From Steinernema hermaphroditum (Eukaryota > Nematoda > Chromadorea > Rhabditida > Steinernematidae): a stretch of 64,000 nt of DNA. Below are positions 9,053 to 19,664 of the stretch, piece after piece. The stretch lies in the NCBI GenBank assembly GCA_030435675.1, contig CM059624.1, positions 14,966,769 to 15,030,768 of the forward strand, given 5' to 3'. The translations under genes were made by a program, and so were the position numbers. The first letter of the stretch is position 1; each line of letters opens with the position of its first letter. The notes under the pieces were generated by a model. It did not search any database, was not told the DNA's origin, and saw only the letters and a program-made list of their open reading frames with translations.

Positions 9053-9337
9053 TTAATGCCAGTACCACTGGTCTCGCGCTGGCCATAGGACTAACTGGCC
9101 CTTGGCCCCTAATGTACGGTAAAATATCCTACGTTCAGAAAGTCCAAAAGATGAAAAAATGGGGAAGCTCAATTACAAGTTTAATAGTTTTTTAAACCCC
9201 AATATATAAATTCCTCACCGATTCATCCCAAGATCGCTATTCTCTCGAAGACGGGAGCGCCCCTGGACACCAGTGGAGAAAACGGCGATCAGCGCCAAAA
9301 TAAGGAGACACAGCGAAGTGAACTTAATCCCGAACAT
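9053..9337 (-). CDS. Small secreted protein, two exons, 64 aa
   Basis: Exon 1 (9337-9219) encodes a textbook signal peptide: MFGIKFTSLCLLILALIAVF followed by STGVQG, a good cleavage context, then basic RSRLRE. It ends at a GTGAGG donor in phase 2. The intron is 90 nt and ends in CGTAG. Exon 2 (9128-9053) adds about 25 residues including IFYRTLGAKGQLVLWPARD and stops at TAA. A TATA-like CTATAAACAG lies about 60-70 nt upstream of the start (around 9400). No family is recognised. The mature product of about 38 residues has no cysteines, so it could be a peptide hormone or antimicrobial. Exon 1 is much better supported than exon 2. Confidence 0.5.
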
Positions 9338-11235
9338 CTCTCTTCCGCTCTCGTCAAACGCTTCGACACGAGAAGACGTTTAAAGGCGCTCGCGCTGGGG
9401 CTGTTTATAGCGCGTCGGGGGGCGACTGTTCGCCGAACAGCCGAAGGCGGCAGCTGACTGCCTTTAGGGGAAGGTCGTCTCCGTCGATACCGTAAGACCA
9501 AAGAACGTGCGACGAAGTCGTGAGGAATGCTAGCGGCGGCGCGAAACGGGTCCGTCGGTGCAGCCGAGGGTGCAAGAAGCTAGTAGCGCGCCTTCAAAGT
9601 TATCACGTTCCCAGTGAGTTAGCTGGAAATCTAAAAATGGACCAATACACCTAGAGTGATTGTGTTCGACAAAGTATGAGTCGGCTGTTCGAGGAAGGCG
9701 CTCGAAAACAAGTTGCGGATGTTTGATTGACGGAAGTTCTGATGTGCTCTGGGTACGTGGGTTGATGCTGATGTGAAAGGCTATAAATACTTTGAAAATC
9801 GGACTGGTTCTCTAAAAGTGCGTTTTGGCTTTTTGGCGAGTTTTCAGAGCCTCGAATATTCTGGAAGGCTTACGCAGAGTCAAGGAATATTTAAGTCCTT
9901 TTTATCTTATTTTAAACGCTTTCTACTGATATCGGGCCAACTGGATCAGATAGGGCGAAGAAAGGCCAATGAGAATCCATGGACAGATCCTCTGAAAATT
10001 GCGATCTCCTCCTTCTGGAGCTGGTGTACGATTTGGTGCTTCATCGTCTTGAAAGCCCCCTACTTCAAAGTGTGCCGGAGAAAGTCGGCTGGAGGAATCA
10101 GTTGCGATCCAAAAATCCTTGTATAAGCAATGAATTTCTCGTTTTTTCTACATTTCTCATGGCACTGTACTTCGTGCCTCGTACAGTAGTAATCATTTGT
10201 GACTTTTGTAGTCCGATTCAGTCTCATTACCGACATTTTTGACCGCACAAATGGCAGAAATGAGCATTTAGAAACATCTATCCGTGCGAGATCCAACCGC
10301 GGCGGACATCGCTCACCTCTTAGTAAACGATGCCTTCGTTTGAGATGCACATGACTGGTTGGGAGAAGGACTCATCGAGAACTCCAGTATAGAATGCTGG
10401 CCATCAACTGCTGCTGACTACGAAAAGCTTCCAGAATTGGCGAACTGAACTAGTTGCTACAGTTGGTTGTCACAGGGTTAAGGCACTGCTTATGACCACA
10501 CCAAAGGTGCATGAATAGTAGATTTAATACAACTGAAACCGTCGTAGGCGGGGCCTACCATGAGGGAACTTCGTGCATGTCCTGGTATGCGTACTTAATA
10601 CAAAAATTAAGTGGACTAATAGATAGTGTTCGCCTATCAGCGCTTGTAACTATATGACGAGAAATGTCACGGTCTCAAGAAAGACGGATAGCCCTTTGGA
10701 CGTCTTCATTATGGTGCGACATATCTCTTTTACTACAACTTATTCGGTAGCATAACTGTTGAGTAGGTCATTGCGGTAACGATGTCGGATGTTCCGAGCT
10801 TTACATCCGAAGTTTTGTTCCGTAGCAATGGCTCCTCTAGCACATTGATTAGCCCGATCTGAATCAAGTGAATCAATGTTTGCCAAACTCATTTGATCTA
10901 CTTCCCAAAACGTTACTCAGTTTGGGTTCTCTATAAGTTTACGCAATCGATTTATGGAGCCCTTTAACTGAGCCAAAGCCCAGTTCCGCCGTCAGACCAC
11001 CAGTCTTCTGTTCCTCGAACTTCGAACGCTCGAGCACCTAACCTTCCAAAGCTGTTCGAGTTCCCCGAACGCAAGTCTGTCTTCAGCGACGACAGACAAA
11101 TTCGGCGAATTTGAGCCAGATTCTGCCAACCTATCGGGAACCAGATGGTGATTCGACTTTGCGTCATCGAATATTACATTTGATTTCTCAAATGTCACTT
11201 TCGTTCGATTCAAATCTCCAAGAAAGACTCCAAAA
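9338..11235. other. Interval without a gene
   Basis: The upstream 200 bases are GC-rich (about 9340-9600). The rest has no splice-supported open frame. A plus-strand frame at 9773-10126 has no recognisable domain. Confidence 0.35.
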
Positions 11236-11569
11236 TATGTGGTGTATGCCTCTCGTGGCGTTGCCGTCGATGCTGTCTTATCTTCGGCTGTTCAAAAGTT
11301 TGCTGGTGATGCTGCGCGCGAAGGAGAACTATCAGCTACAGGGCGAGAAGGAGCAGCGCATAATCGGGAAGGTCAATCCGCGCATTGGCGATTACATCGA
11401 TATGACCGTCTCGCAAGTGCTCGCCTTGTCGCCGTTGATGATCTGGAACAAGCAGGAGCGCATCGCCGCGAAGAAGCAGTACAAACAGTACATGGCTGAG
11501 AGTCTTGATGTGTAGCGAGACGGCTACAACGTCACGGACGAGAGCGACATCGAAATTGGAGATCTGTAG
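11236..11569 (+). pseudogene. Decayed coding fragment of unknown family
   Basis: A GC-rich codon-like stretch encodes RAKENYQLQGEKEQRIIGKV then NPRIGDYIDMTVSQVLALS, ending at a TAG (11513-11515). In the same frame the next codons read RDGYNVTDESDIEIGDL before a second TAG at 11567-11569, so the first stop looks like a nonsense mutation in an acidic C-terminus. The upstream part seems to lie in a different frame (VVYASRGVAVDAVLSSAVQKF), implying a frameshift near 11310. The family is not recognised. Confidence 0.45.
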
Positions 11570-14000
11570 TTATTGTTGTTGGTTGTTGAGAGTCGGATCC
11601 GCAAGAAAACGGTTCAGACAGGCCCTCCACCTCAATTCGGCCACTCATATCGTCCTTTGTACGTGATAAATGGTCGGTTCGTCCTCAACGAACTGATCGA
11701 GTAGGGTGTGTGGTTGCTTAAAGGAGGGGCCGCAGAGTTCGAGGCTCCTCATTATTCGCACTGCCACTTGGTCAGTGCACCTAAAAAATCATCGCCATCA
11801 TCCACCGTATTCTCATTGTTTTGTGCAGACCACAAATAGCAGCTACTCACCCCTTAAAACACCTCAATTGGACGACATCGGCGGAGGCCTGTCACTGCGC
11901 GGCAACGCAACAGTTTTCCATCGCCATGGAGGGCTTTCCCTCTTCTCCGATTTCATAGCCGATATTGAGGTTGAAGATCTGCTTTCGGTCCGTGGATTCA
12001 TCGACCAACCAGCGTTTCCAAGTACAGAGCGAGGTTGTGTTCTGGTATGAAGCGTTTTCTTGGGGAAACATTGGGGAGACTGCAGTCCGACGACGAAAAT
12101 TGGAGTCCCTTTGCAGTGTCTGGGCGGCCTGGGGCCGATTTCACAAAGCGCAAAGACAAAGACAATTCGCAATTGCGTCGCAAACGCAATTGTAACCGCA
12201 AATTGCGTCGGACAGGTCTAATTCATAGCCATGGCCATGGCCATGGCCGAAATGGTCTAATCTATGGCCATGACCAGCAATTCATGGCTATTCAACCAAC
12301 TAAGTAGGCGGGATGGCCATGGCCATGTACGTGTGCAAGAAGTTTTGAACGCCGCAATCACTGTTACGGGCATGGCCATGTACGGTGCTCAAAGGTGTGT
12401 AGCATGTGACTATAAGTGTACAGTACAGTACAGTGCAAGAATTCTGCAAATGTGGAATTGGCCGTGGTTTAAACCACTTTTACACCTGATGGGTTGGAGA
12501 AACTGCCGAATGTTATACATCATTTTGTAGAGGGGACAATTCTGAACAGTGTCAGTGGGGTGGTACGGGATCCATGTAGAGTCACTTCCCTCGGAACAGG
12601 TCGAAATTGTAAAATCGACTTCTTGATATTTTTCGACTTTTACTCAATTTTGGGTAAAGGGGCACACCAAACGGTGTATACGGTCTTGTAGAGGACACCA
12701 TGACGAACAAGACTAGGTGGGGTCATACCTCCACCCCCTGCACGAAAAAAGACCTAAAACTAAGTCAAAAGATTACGGTACTTTTGACGGAAATTTATGA
12801 GCCTATTATAAGAGTACTTTTACACCCCGACGACACGTGCGGCTTCCGATCCTTATATATTCTTGTAGGTGAATAGCTGCTGAATACGACTGGCTAGATC
12901 TCAGGACATCTGTGAGAATAATTCCCCCCTAAAAGCAACGTCGATGTTGTAATACCTCCTACGTTGCTTTACAGTGCTTTTTTACTTTACCAAAGAACAT
13001 AACAAACGGTGAATGTACTCTTGTAGAGCACACCATGGAGTACAACAATAGATAGGGTTACACCCCTCCCAGTGGATGGGAAATGCCCTAAAACGAGGTC
13101 CAAACGTTTGATATTTGGAGCTCGAAGTCAGCTATTCAAGTCAGCTTTGTATTCAAGACAAAGAGGACACATAGTTAACTGATAGTGAATTTTCCTTCTC
13201 TACAAGATGCTGTAAAAAACCCGATCGTCATTACAAAAATTTAACAAACGTGCCTAAGATGGGCGATAAGTAAGTGGTCCCACCACGATTTCGAAGCTGT
13301 ACCAAGCTGTACTATAAAGAAGACTAGAATCGCCTCTTAACTCCCGAGCAGACGAAAAATACCAGTGCGTCCTGCACCGATAACCCTGAGCGTCAGGCGC
13401 GCGGTTACTGTGGTGCTCTCACTTTATCGCTGTCGTTCGTTTACTTCTAGTCGGAAGTAGCAACAGCGCATGTTCGTGCGCATCCACCGAATTTTGGGTG
13501 TCCATCTACTCAGTTTAAATAATCTCTCGGCAAAACGGCGAGTTCTCCCGCCACGCCTTTCGCGGCGTTATAAGAATTGTATGTTCGTACAGCGCCGAAA
13601 CTACAATGGGGTTTTTGAGTTTGTGCATAAATCGCGTTTTTCTTCACGTACGAGATGTCATTTCAAAAAATCTCAACATTGTTTTGTAGATCTGTCTCTG
13701 GCGGATCGTTTGAGCCATCACTGACCGCCAGAGGTGGAAATTCCACGGAGGAGATAGCTTTTTCATCTCCCCGACATGTGTTTACTCTAGTTTTTTGCTT
13801 GCTGTCTTGTCCAAACTGGCAGAACAGATTGTGCCGCCCGTCCTTCTCATCAGAGAATGCATTTGGAGCGACATGAAAGCGATTTGAATGCGAATAATGA
13901 AAGCGAATAAAAACCGGACATTCGCGGTACGGGACCTCAGCGCGTAAGTGCGATGTTCTGAATGCATCGATCTGATATAGTATACTACTATCTAGTATAC
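11570..14000. other. Repeat-rich interval without a firm gene
   Basis: Contains the CATGGC-repeat stretch (about 12228-12385) and a diverged direct duplication. The block CAAACGGTG..CTTGTAGAG..ACACCATG..CCTAAAAC occurs at about 12668-12770 and again at about 13004-13105, roughly 335 nt apart. Open frames on both strands between 13470 and 14040 lack domains or splice support. Confidence 0.4.
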
Positions 14001-14048
14001 TTTGAGTCACGACTCGTGTCACATTTGAGACATGAGTCATGACTCAAA
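14001..14048 (+). promoter_or_regulatory. 20-bp inverted repeat with AP-1-like half sites
   Basis: TTTGAGTCACGACTCGTGTC (14001-14020) pairs with GACATGAGTCATGACTCAAA (14029-14048) at 18 of 20 positions around an 8-nt loop. The arms carry TGAGTCA and TGAGTCATGACTCA words, the consensus for bZIP (AP-1 type) factors. It lies about 120-160 nt upstream of the zinc-finger gene start at 14165. An operator function is inferred. A hairpin-forming remnant is the alternative. Confidence 0.45.
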
Positions 14049-14164
14049 AGTATGTGCACTTCCTTCAGCGAAGTTCGCTGATTTCATTTCCTCCGCTTCT
14101 CACTCGTTTTCTTGCACTTCACCCTCTTCTACGTTTGCAGATAAACTTGGCATTTTGTCACCAT

Positions 14165-16817
14165 ATGGATCTACCATCGTCACCTTCAAACGACTCTCTT
14201 GGAGAAGATGCTTCCATCTACAACTACAGCTTCGCTCCTCTACGAGATCCGGAGCTTCTTCTCGCGGACTACGCAAATGAGGTATGCGAAGAATAGGCAA
14301 TACAATGCAAAAGTGTATAATGTCAGTTTTTTACTGCCGCGAAAGGAAAAAACGCGAAAAAGAGAGAAGAAGTGAAGAAGAAAAGATGTGGTCTGTTTAG
14401 AGATTTGTTTTCAGATTTTCTCATTTGCTTCAAGTTTTAGCTCGCTTGAGAGCCAGGAGCGTTGTCAAAAAACCTGATGTAGTCGGAGTTGGAGATGAAG
14501 AGAGTAGTAACGAAGACCCGAAACAACAGAGTACACCGAGAAACAAACGGAAACAACAGAGTACACCGAGAGAAGATGGTCCGATCCACTTGAATGACTG
14601 TGCCGTGCTTATGTTAAATGTTCCAGCCCGAACCATAACCAGAATCAATAAATCCAAAGAGGCGCAAGAGGCAAATGACAGAGCAGATGTGAGACGTAAG
14701 AAAAAACGCGTCAAAGGTATGATGGTATATTCGTCTTCTGTTTGAATTAAGCAATCTTCTTCTCAGATTCAAGGAAAGTCCAACTCTCCTCCGATCAGGC
14801 CGTTTTCTACTACTTCCATGAAAGGAAACGAAGCGATGTTCTAGACGCGCTTTTTAATGAAGACACGCGTCAAGAGCATGTCAACAAAGTGAAGGAGGTA
14901 GGCTGTGAAATGCCGTCCATTATGAGGATGTACGCGCACTGGCGCAGGATCGAACTCAAGAAGACGATCAAGGATGCAATGGAGATATGGAAGGTATGCA
15001 ATAATATTTTAAATTATTTTACTCGACGCATCATTGCAGTGTCAAGCGTGCAAGAAAGAGCAAAAGACGAGTGAACAAAAAGATTTGTTGGAACACATCG
15101 GCACACACGAGAGAATCTGCAGCCCATGTGTTGTTGAGCACTGTGGTCGGCGCATGAAACCAAGATATATGAGAGAGCACTTAAAGGTGGGACCGAAACA
15201 TTTGCACACGGATTACTTCAACGACGAGTTTTCTTTTGTTTTTAGAGATTTCACGCTCGCCAATATGACCACTTGGAAAAAGAACTCGATTACAAGCTCA
15301 GTCGAATGTTAGAATCTTTTTACGAGAAGGCCAGAACACAACGAAACAAGTACTTTCCACCCGAAGCGTTCCTTCGATTTGATGATAAAAAGATCGACAA
15401 CACGCAGAACTTGGAAGATCCAAAATGCAGAGAATGCGGGCAAATGGTGCGCGTTAACACCGCGAGAAGAGCGCACGTTGCCCAGCATCTGAAATTATCG
15501 TACAAGTGTATGATCGATGACTGTGAGTTCCGGTCCAACCCTATGGCCATTAATCGTCATGTCTTGGTAATTGTTACTTACGCCGTACATCGTCATCTGG
15601 TTATTAATTTTAGCAATATCATTCGAAGAAAGTCGGCCAGTTAACTGCTGGAGAACTTCTGGATTTCAAGCTTATCAAGGACGACTTCAATAAGACGATT
15701 GGTGACGAATTTCACAAGTTTTTCACCTGCAGAAATGACAACCCTGTACGGAAGCGAGTGGAAGCTAAAGACAAGAGAGCAAGTGAGTGGACATTTATTC
15801 TGGCCTTAACCTGATGGTTATGTTAGGCCCGAATAATCTGAATATCACTCCAGAACTGGCCATCTTCTACTATCTCTACGAGCGGAAGCGTCAGGACGTT
15901 CTAGAGGCGATATTCGATGAAGAGACGCGGAAGAAGTTCGCCAGCAAAGTGGAAGAGATGGGTATCGATATTACATCGATTCTGAGGACGTACGCATACT
16001 GGCGTAGGATTGAACTGAAAAAGACGATCAAAGGAGGAATCGAGATTTGGAAAGTATGTTTCAAATTTAAAGTTTGATATGGTTATTTTTTTCAGTGCCA
16101 GTTGTGTGAAAAGGAGATAAAAGCTACCACGGTGCGAGATTTAATAAATCACATTGGAACTCACGAAGGAGGCTCATGCAGTTGTATTGTTGCCGGCTGT
16201 GGCAAACTTATGAAACCAACAAGTCTAAGAGGTCACTTAAAGGTTTGTGCATAACAGTCCTTCACTCATATGGTTTAAACTATTCCAGAATATCCACGCT
16301 CTCCATTTTGATCATCTGGACAAGGAGCAGTATCACAAACTCAGACGAACGTTATTATCATTTTATAAGAAGGCCAGAACACAGCGAAACAAGTATTTTC
16401 CACCCGAAGCGTTCCTTGGATTCGACGACAAAAAGATAGGTGGCAAAACCCAGTTTGAAGATCCAAAATGCAGAGACTGCGGGCAAATGGTGCGCGTTAA
16501 CACCGCGAGAAGATATCACGTTGCCCAGCATCTGAATTTATTGTGCAAGTGTGTCGTCGATGGCTGTGAGTTCCGCATTAATCCTAGAACCGTTATTGCC
16601 CATCTTTCGGTAATTTTTCACTTTTGCCATTCATGTGAAGTACATCTATTTATTTTAGACTCGACATTCGAAGAAAGTCGCTCAACTGACCGCCGAAGAA
16701 CTTTTCGAACTCAGGCGCATCAGGGCGGATTTCAATAAGGTGATGGAGAGGGAGCTGCACAAGTTCTTCCCCTACAAGGAGGAAATCTCCGAAGATCATT
16801 TCGGAGATTTTCTTTGA
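14165..16817 (+). CDS. Two-unit helical-domain plus zinc-finger protein (about 10 exons)
   Basis: Exons: 14165-14281 (tentative), 14441-14716, 14767-14993, 15040-15186, 15246-15566, 15614-15782, 15827-16053, 16096-16242, 16289-16609 and 16659-16817 (TGA). The protein is a duplicated module. Each unit has a helical domain (AIFYYLYERKRQDVLEAIFD...RTYAYWRRIELKKTIK), a C2H2-like pair (CQLCEKE..H-IGTHE..CGKLMKP..H), a linker with RNKYFPPEAF, a second finger pair (CRDCGQMVRVN..HVAQHL..C..C.F) and a tail HSKKVAQLTAEEL..LHKFF. Corresponding exons have identical lengths in both units (227, 147 and 321 nt), so the gene arose by duplication of a whole exon-intron block. The join from the first exon to 14441 is out of phase. 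The related gene at 62732 carries an extra exon there that seems lost here, so the 5' end may be degenerate. Nucleic-acid binding is inferred. No named family is recognised. Confidence 0.75.
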
Positions 16818-17140
16818 GTTATCTGTTGACATTTCGTTGTTATGTTCACATAGAGTATTTTCAAAATTTCGCTGTATCTTTCGCATATGAGCGATATCTT
16901 AGTCAAACTCATCCTCAAATGGCCATCAGGGATTGGCCTTTAAGCTGAACGTTAGGCGTTTACCTGAGTGTCTACATCGCCGTTTCCCGTTGAGTTTCGG
17001 AAGGGCCGGAAGGGGCTGGTCTGGCATACCGTAACTCTATTAGAAACAGAAGAGAACAGGAGAGAATAACAAATTTATACCTCGATTTGGAATGCATCCT
17101 GTACAGAAAAAAAACGAATAAATAGGACGGATAAAGAACG
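16818..17140. other. 3' flank of the zinc-finger gene and intergenic spacer
   Basis: The stop at 16817 lies inside a palindromic stretch, GGAAATCTCCGAAGATCATTTCGGAGATTTTCTTTG (16780-16816). Its arms GAAATCTCCGAA and TTCGGAGATTT could form a hairpin across the last codons. AATAAA occurs at about 17118 on the plus strand. No gene is seen. Confidence 0.4.
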
Positions 17141-17629
17141 TTATCGTGGCACGTGGTGTCCACTTCCCGGAAAGCCCATCATCGGATTCATAGCGCCGCC
17201 CCCCATCGACATCGCCGGCGGATTCATCATCATGCCCGCACCGTGCTGTCCCGACTGGGAGAACATCGAAGAGGGCGGCATCATCATCGACGTGGAGCCC
17301 GCGGTCGTCGTGTTCATCATGGGCATCGACGTCGCCGGCGGCATCATGTTCTGGAGCGAGGAGACCGGCATCAGGGAGGGAGGCTCCGACGATGAGGAGG
17401 ACAGGATCGAGGGATTCTGGTGCTGGGCAAGAAGGTTGGGGAAGGAAGACGAGGTGGAGACGTCAGAGGAGATCGAAGGGATGGAGGACATCGTCGTCGC
17501 TGTGGTCACCGCGGGAGCCGGCATCGAGGCGGTCGTGGTGGTTACGGTAGTGGGATGGTCGGAGGGTTGGCTGGAGAGAAGGAACTTCAACTTCTCCTGC
17601 ATGGACGGGTTCAGCTGCTGGATGGTCAT
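17141..17629 (-). CDS. Ser/Thr/Pro/Met-rich low-complexity protein, terminal exon
   Basis: 162 aa from the Met at 17629. The frame is open upstream to about 17745, and an acceptor-like CTGCAG just before ACCGAAAAAGCC would add TEKAVKTEAE. The N-terminal segment MTIQQLNPSMQEKLKFLLSS looks folded. The rest is disordered: Thr/Ser/Pro tracts followed by Met/Gly/Pro repeats (SMPMMNTT, MMMPPSSM, GGGAMNPMMGFPG). Such tails are common in transcription or RNA-processing cofactors, but nothing here identifies one. The 5' region overlaps the opposite-strand gene starting at 17725. 5' exons were not located. Confidence 0.55.
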   Translation of the reverse strand: MTIQQLNPSMQEKLKFLLSSQPSDHPTTVTTTTASMPAPAVTTATTMSSIPSISSDVSTSSSFPNLLAQHQNPSILSSSSSEPPSLMPVSSLQNMMPPATSMPMMNTTTAGSTSMMMPPSSMFSQSGQHGAGMMMNPPAMSMGGGAMNPMMGFPGSGHHVPR

Positions 17630-17724
17630 CTCCGCCTCTGTTTTGACGGCTTTTTCGGTCTGCAGGCGCTTCTCTCGGTCAGTTTGGTTCTGTGAGCGGA
17701 GAGGGATCGGTCGTTCTCTGCAGA

Positions 17725-18321
17725 ATGCTTTCCGATTTGGCTTCTCGTGTCACTTTCTTGGTGAGTCACTTCTTTCTCCTCTTATACTTTGAGCTTCCTC
17801 TTCAGGATACCGCCGTGGGATTCCTCATTGCCGAGTTCTTCATCTCCTTCATTCATCTCCTCACATCAGTCGTCTTCACGATCATCTTCGTCGACAGCTT
17901 CTTCGCGTTCCTGTTCTCTGTCGATGGATTTCTCGCCGGCGTCGACCTCGCCGTCTTTCTCTTCAATTTTGCCGCCCTTCTTGTGGCTTTCTTTTACGAT
18001 ACTGTCAAACTTCCGTGTTGTTTCCACCTCATCATGGCCGGATTCGTATGTTCTGCTCTTCTAAGCCTATCTGGGACTGAATTCTAGACGATGAACTCTT
18101 TCTGCACGCTTCGCCTCGTTCTCGGATTCGCCCTATGGTCACCACTTGTCTCATTATCTTCGAACAACACCAAGAGGTTCTTTTCTGCTGCATGCACTGT
18201 GTACTTCTGTGCCTGTTGCTTCCTTCTCGCCGTTCACTTGTCCGGAATTGTGTTTTTCGGCGCTGTAGCTAGGAAGTACAAAGAAGAGAAGAGGCGTTTC
18301 CTGGGATGCAAAGAGGTCTAA
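17725..18321 (+). CDS. Small tetraspan membrane protein (3 exons, 169 aa)
   Basis: Exons 17725-17760, 17806-18045 and 18088-18321 (TAA) are separated by 45- and 42-nt introns with GTGAGT and GTATGT donors and CAG/TAG acceptors, all in phase 0. The product has four hydrophobic segments: IAEFFISFIHLLTSVVFTII, then a stretch around LAVFLFNFAALLVAFF, then CTLRLVLGFALWSPLVSL, then YFCACCFLLAVHLSGIVFF. It ends in a basic tail, KYKEEKRRFLGCKEV. Size and topology are those of MARVEL/claudin-like tetraspan proteins, which act in membrane apposition. No signature motif was found, so the family is an inference. Its first exon lies head-to-head with the minus-strand gene ending at 17141. Confidence 0.7.
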
Positions 18322-18345
18322 ATGGTTTATACGATGTGTTCGCAA

Positions 18346-18691
18346 GTATTATCTACTCGTCACTCTGTTTTAAAACTTTTTTTTTCTCCCGAGTATCGTC
18401 TGAGTTAGGGCTGACTGGACTAAGTGCGCTCTACTCTCTGCGCTTTACGGCATGCCCGGAGTTTGGGGTGTCCCCTTTGGCAAAACCGAAAAAGGACAGT
18501 TTTATCGTAAATGAGGACAATTAAACATTGAAGTTGCAAATCACTCCTCAGCGCGACGAAAGGGGCGATACAAACGGCTCAGGGTTGTCTTGAAGCAAGT
18601 GAGATAGATGCGTATCAGTGAGTAGAGGCACGCAGTGATAGTGAAACTTTCTTTCCAAGGGTTCTTCTCCTGCCAGTCCTAAGCGACGGAA
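18346..18691 (-). repeat. Partial tandem copy of the C-terminal part of the secreted coiled-coil gene
   Basis: Sequence at about 18493-18690 matches 18929-19125 in direct orientation (both contain GACAATTAAACATTGAAGTT and GGCTCAGGGTTGTCTTGAAG). On the minus strand it encodes WQEKNPWKES...YSLIRIYLTCFKTTLSRL, a truncated version of the transmembrane tail seen at 18935-19130 and 24250-24410. It is not a complete gene. Confidence 0.6.
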
Positions 18692-19225
18692 CGACTATGT
18701 ACGCTCTACTCTCATCATCATCCTACTCGTTCATCAATTTTGTAGTCCGACTATGGGATGTTTCATTGTGAGTACTCAAACTCAAAATTGTCAATCAAAA
18801 AGAGGCGCGGTGTACACTAGTATGCGGCAATACTCGAAACGATCAGAATGGACGCAGTCTCCCTGGGTGGTTGCGTGACAGCGCACTCGGTCTCACCACG
18901 ATTTTCTCCTGAACATTAACGCAATCAGACAGTTTTATCGGAAATGAGGACAATTAAACATTGAAGTTATAAATCGGAAGGGAAGGCACGAACGGCTCAG
19001 GGTTGTCTTGAAGCGAATGAGGTAGATGCGTATCAGTGAGTAGATGAGTGCTGTGACGACGAGAATCAAAAGAAGGACAATGGCGCTTCCGTTCCAGGGG
19101 TTCTCTTCCTGCCAGTCCCAAAGCGACGCAGTTGTTGCTTGGCGATTTCGTCTCCTTTCACTGCAGCCCCACTTAGCATATCCACAATTTCGCCTTGTTT
19201 GTTTGCAACTTTGTTCCATTTGACC
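18692..19225 (-). repeat. Inverted segmental duplication, left arm (about 530 bp)
   Basis: The segment from CTATGTACGCTCTACTCTCA (about 18695) to TTTGCAACTTTGTTCC (about 19215) is the reverse complement of about 24137-24675 with only scattered differences. It therefore copies the 3' half and 3' flank of the gene at 23817. Arm edges are estimated by eye. Confidence 0.7.
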
Positions 19226-19332
19226 GCGACAGCGCCAATTTTTAAGCGAAATGCGCCTGCTTTGTATTGAGCAATAAGCCGCGATAACCACAGAGCAAAA
19301 CATCCGTCAAACAGCAGAACAACGTCCATCAA
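18935..19332 (-). pseudogene. Truncated paralogue of the secreted coiled-coil protein gene
   Basis: The minus-strand reading contains ANKQGEIVDMLSGAAVKGDE and then IAKQQLRRFGTGRKRTPGTE, nearly identical to the end of the protein encoded at 23817-24292. The signal-peptide half is replaced by unrelated sequence (MMDVVLLFDGCFALW..). In another frame the distal part encodes a transmembrane segment NGSAIVLLLILVVTALIYSL. It lies in the left arm of the inverted duplication, so it is probably a non-functional partial copy. Confidence 0.6.
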
Positions 19333-19664
19333 TGGGTAGTATAACGGCGTGGAATAATGCCGTTAAAAAGATAAATAAACCGTTTTCTTTATTGTTGGAT
19401 TGCCCCACAATCAATGTCGCCTGCTCTAAATGTACTCTATTTTCACAAGGCTGGGCGAAATAAATTGGCGCATTCTTGAATACACAATTTTGCTATGAAA
19501 GTAATCGTTCTAGCTCGCGGAAATCACCATGAAGGTTGAAAAACCCATGAGGACTTCCATGAGCAACCACCTGGTTTCCCGGTAACCATGGAGATCACAT
19601 GTCACAGATCACATATCGCATGCATAAATAAGCTCATATTCATGTAGACCAGGTTTCCGACAAA
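19333..19664. other. Interval without a gene
   Basis: AT-rich spacer with no open frame or RNA signal recognised. It precedes the PAN-like gene. Confidence 0.4.

Noticed and set aside
8742..9195. Plus-strand frames including DYKGDTFAMSYTD, weakly similar to about 42640
   Set aside because: Similarity is short, no splice model emerges, and the 3' part overlaps the signal-peptide gene on the other strand. Kept only as a note.
17692..18087. Acidic/lysine-rich open stretch on the minus strand opposite the tetraspan gene
   Set aside because: It contains a TGA and is the antisense of the better-supported spliced plus-strand gene.
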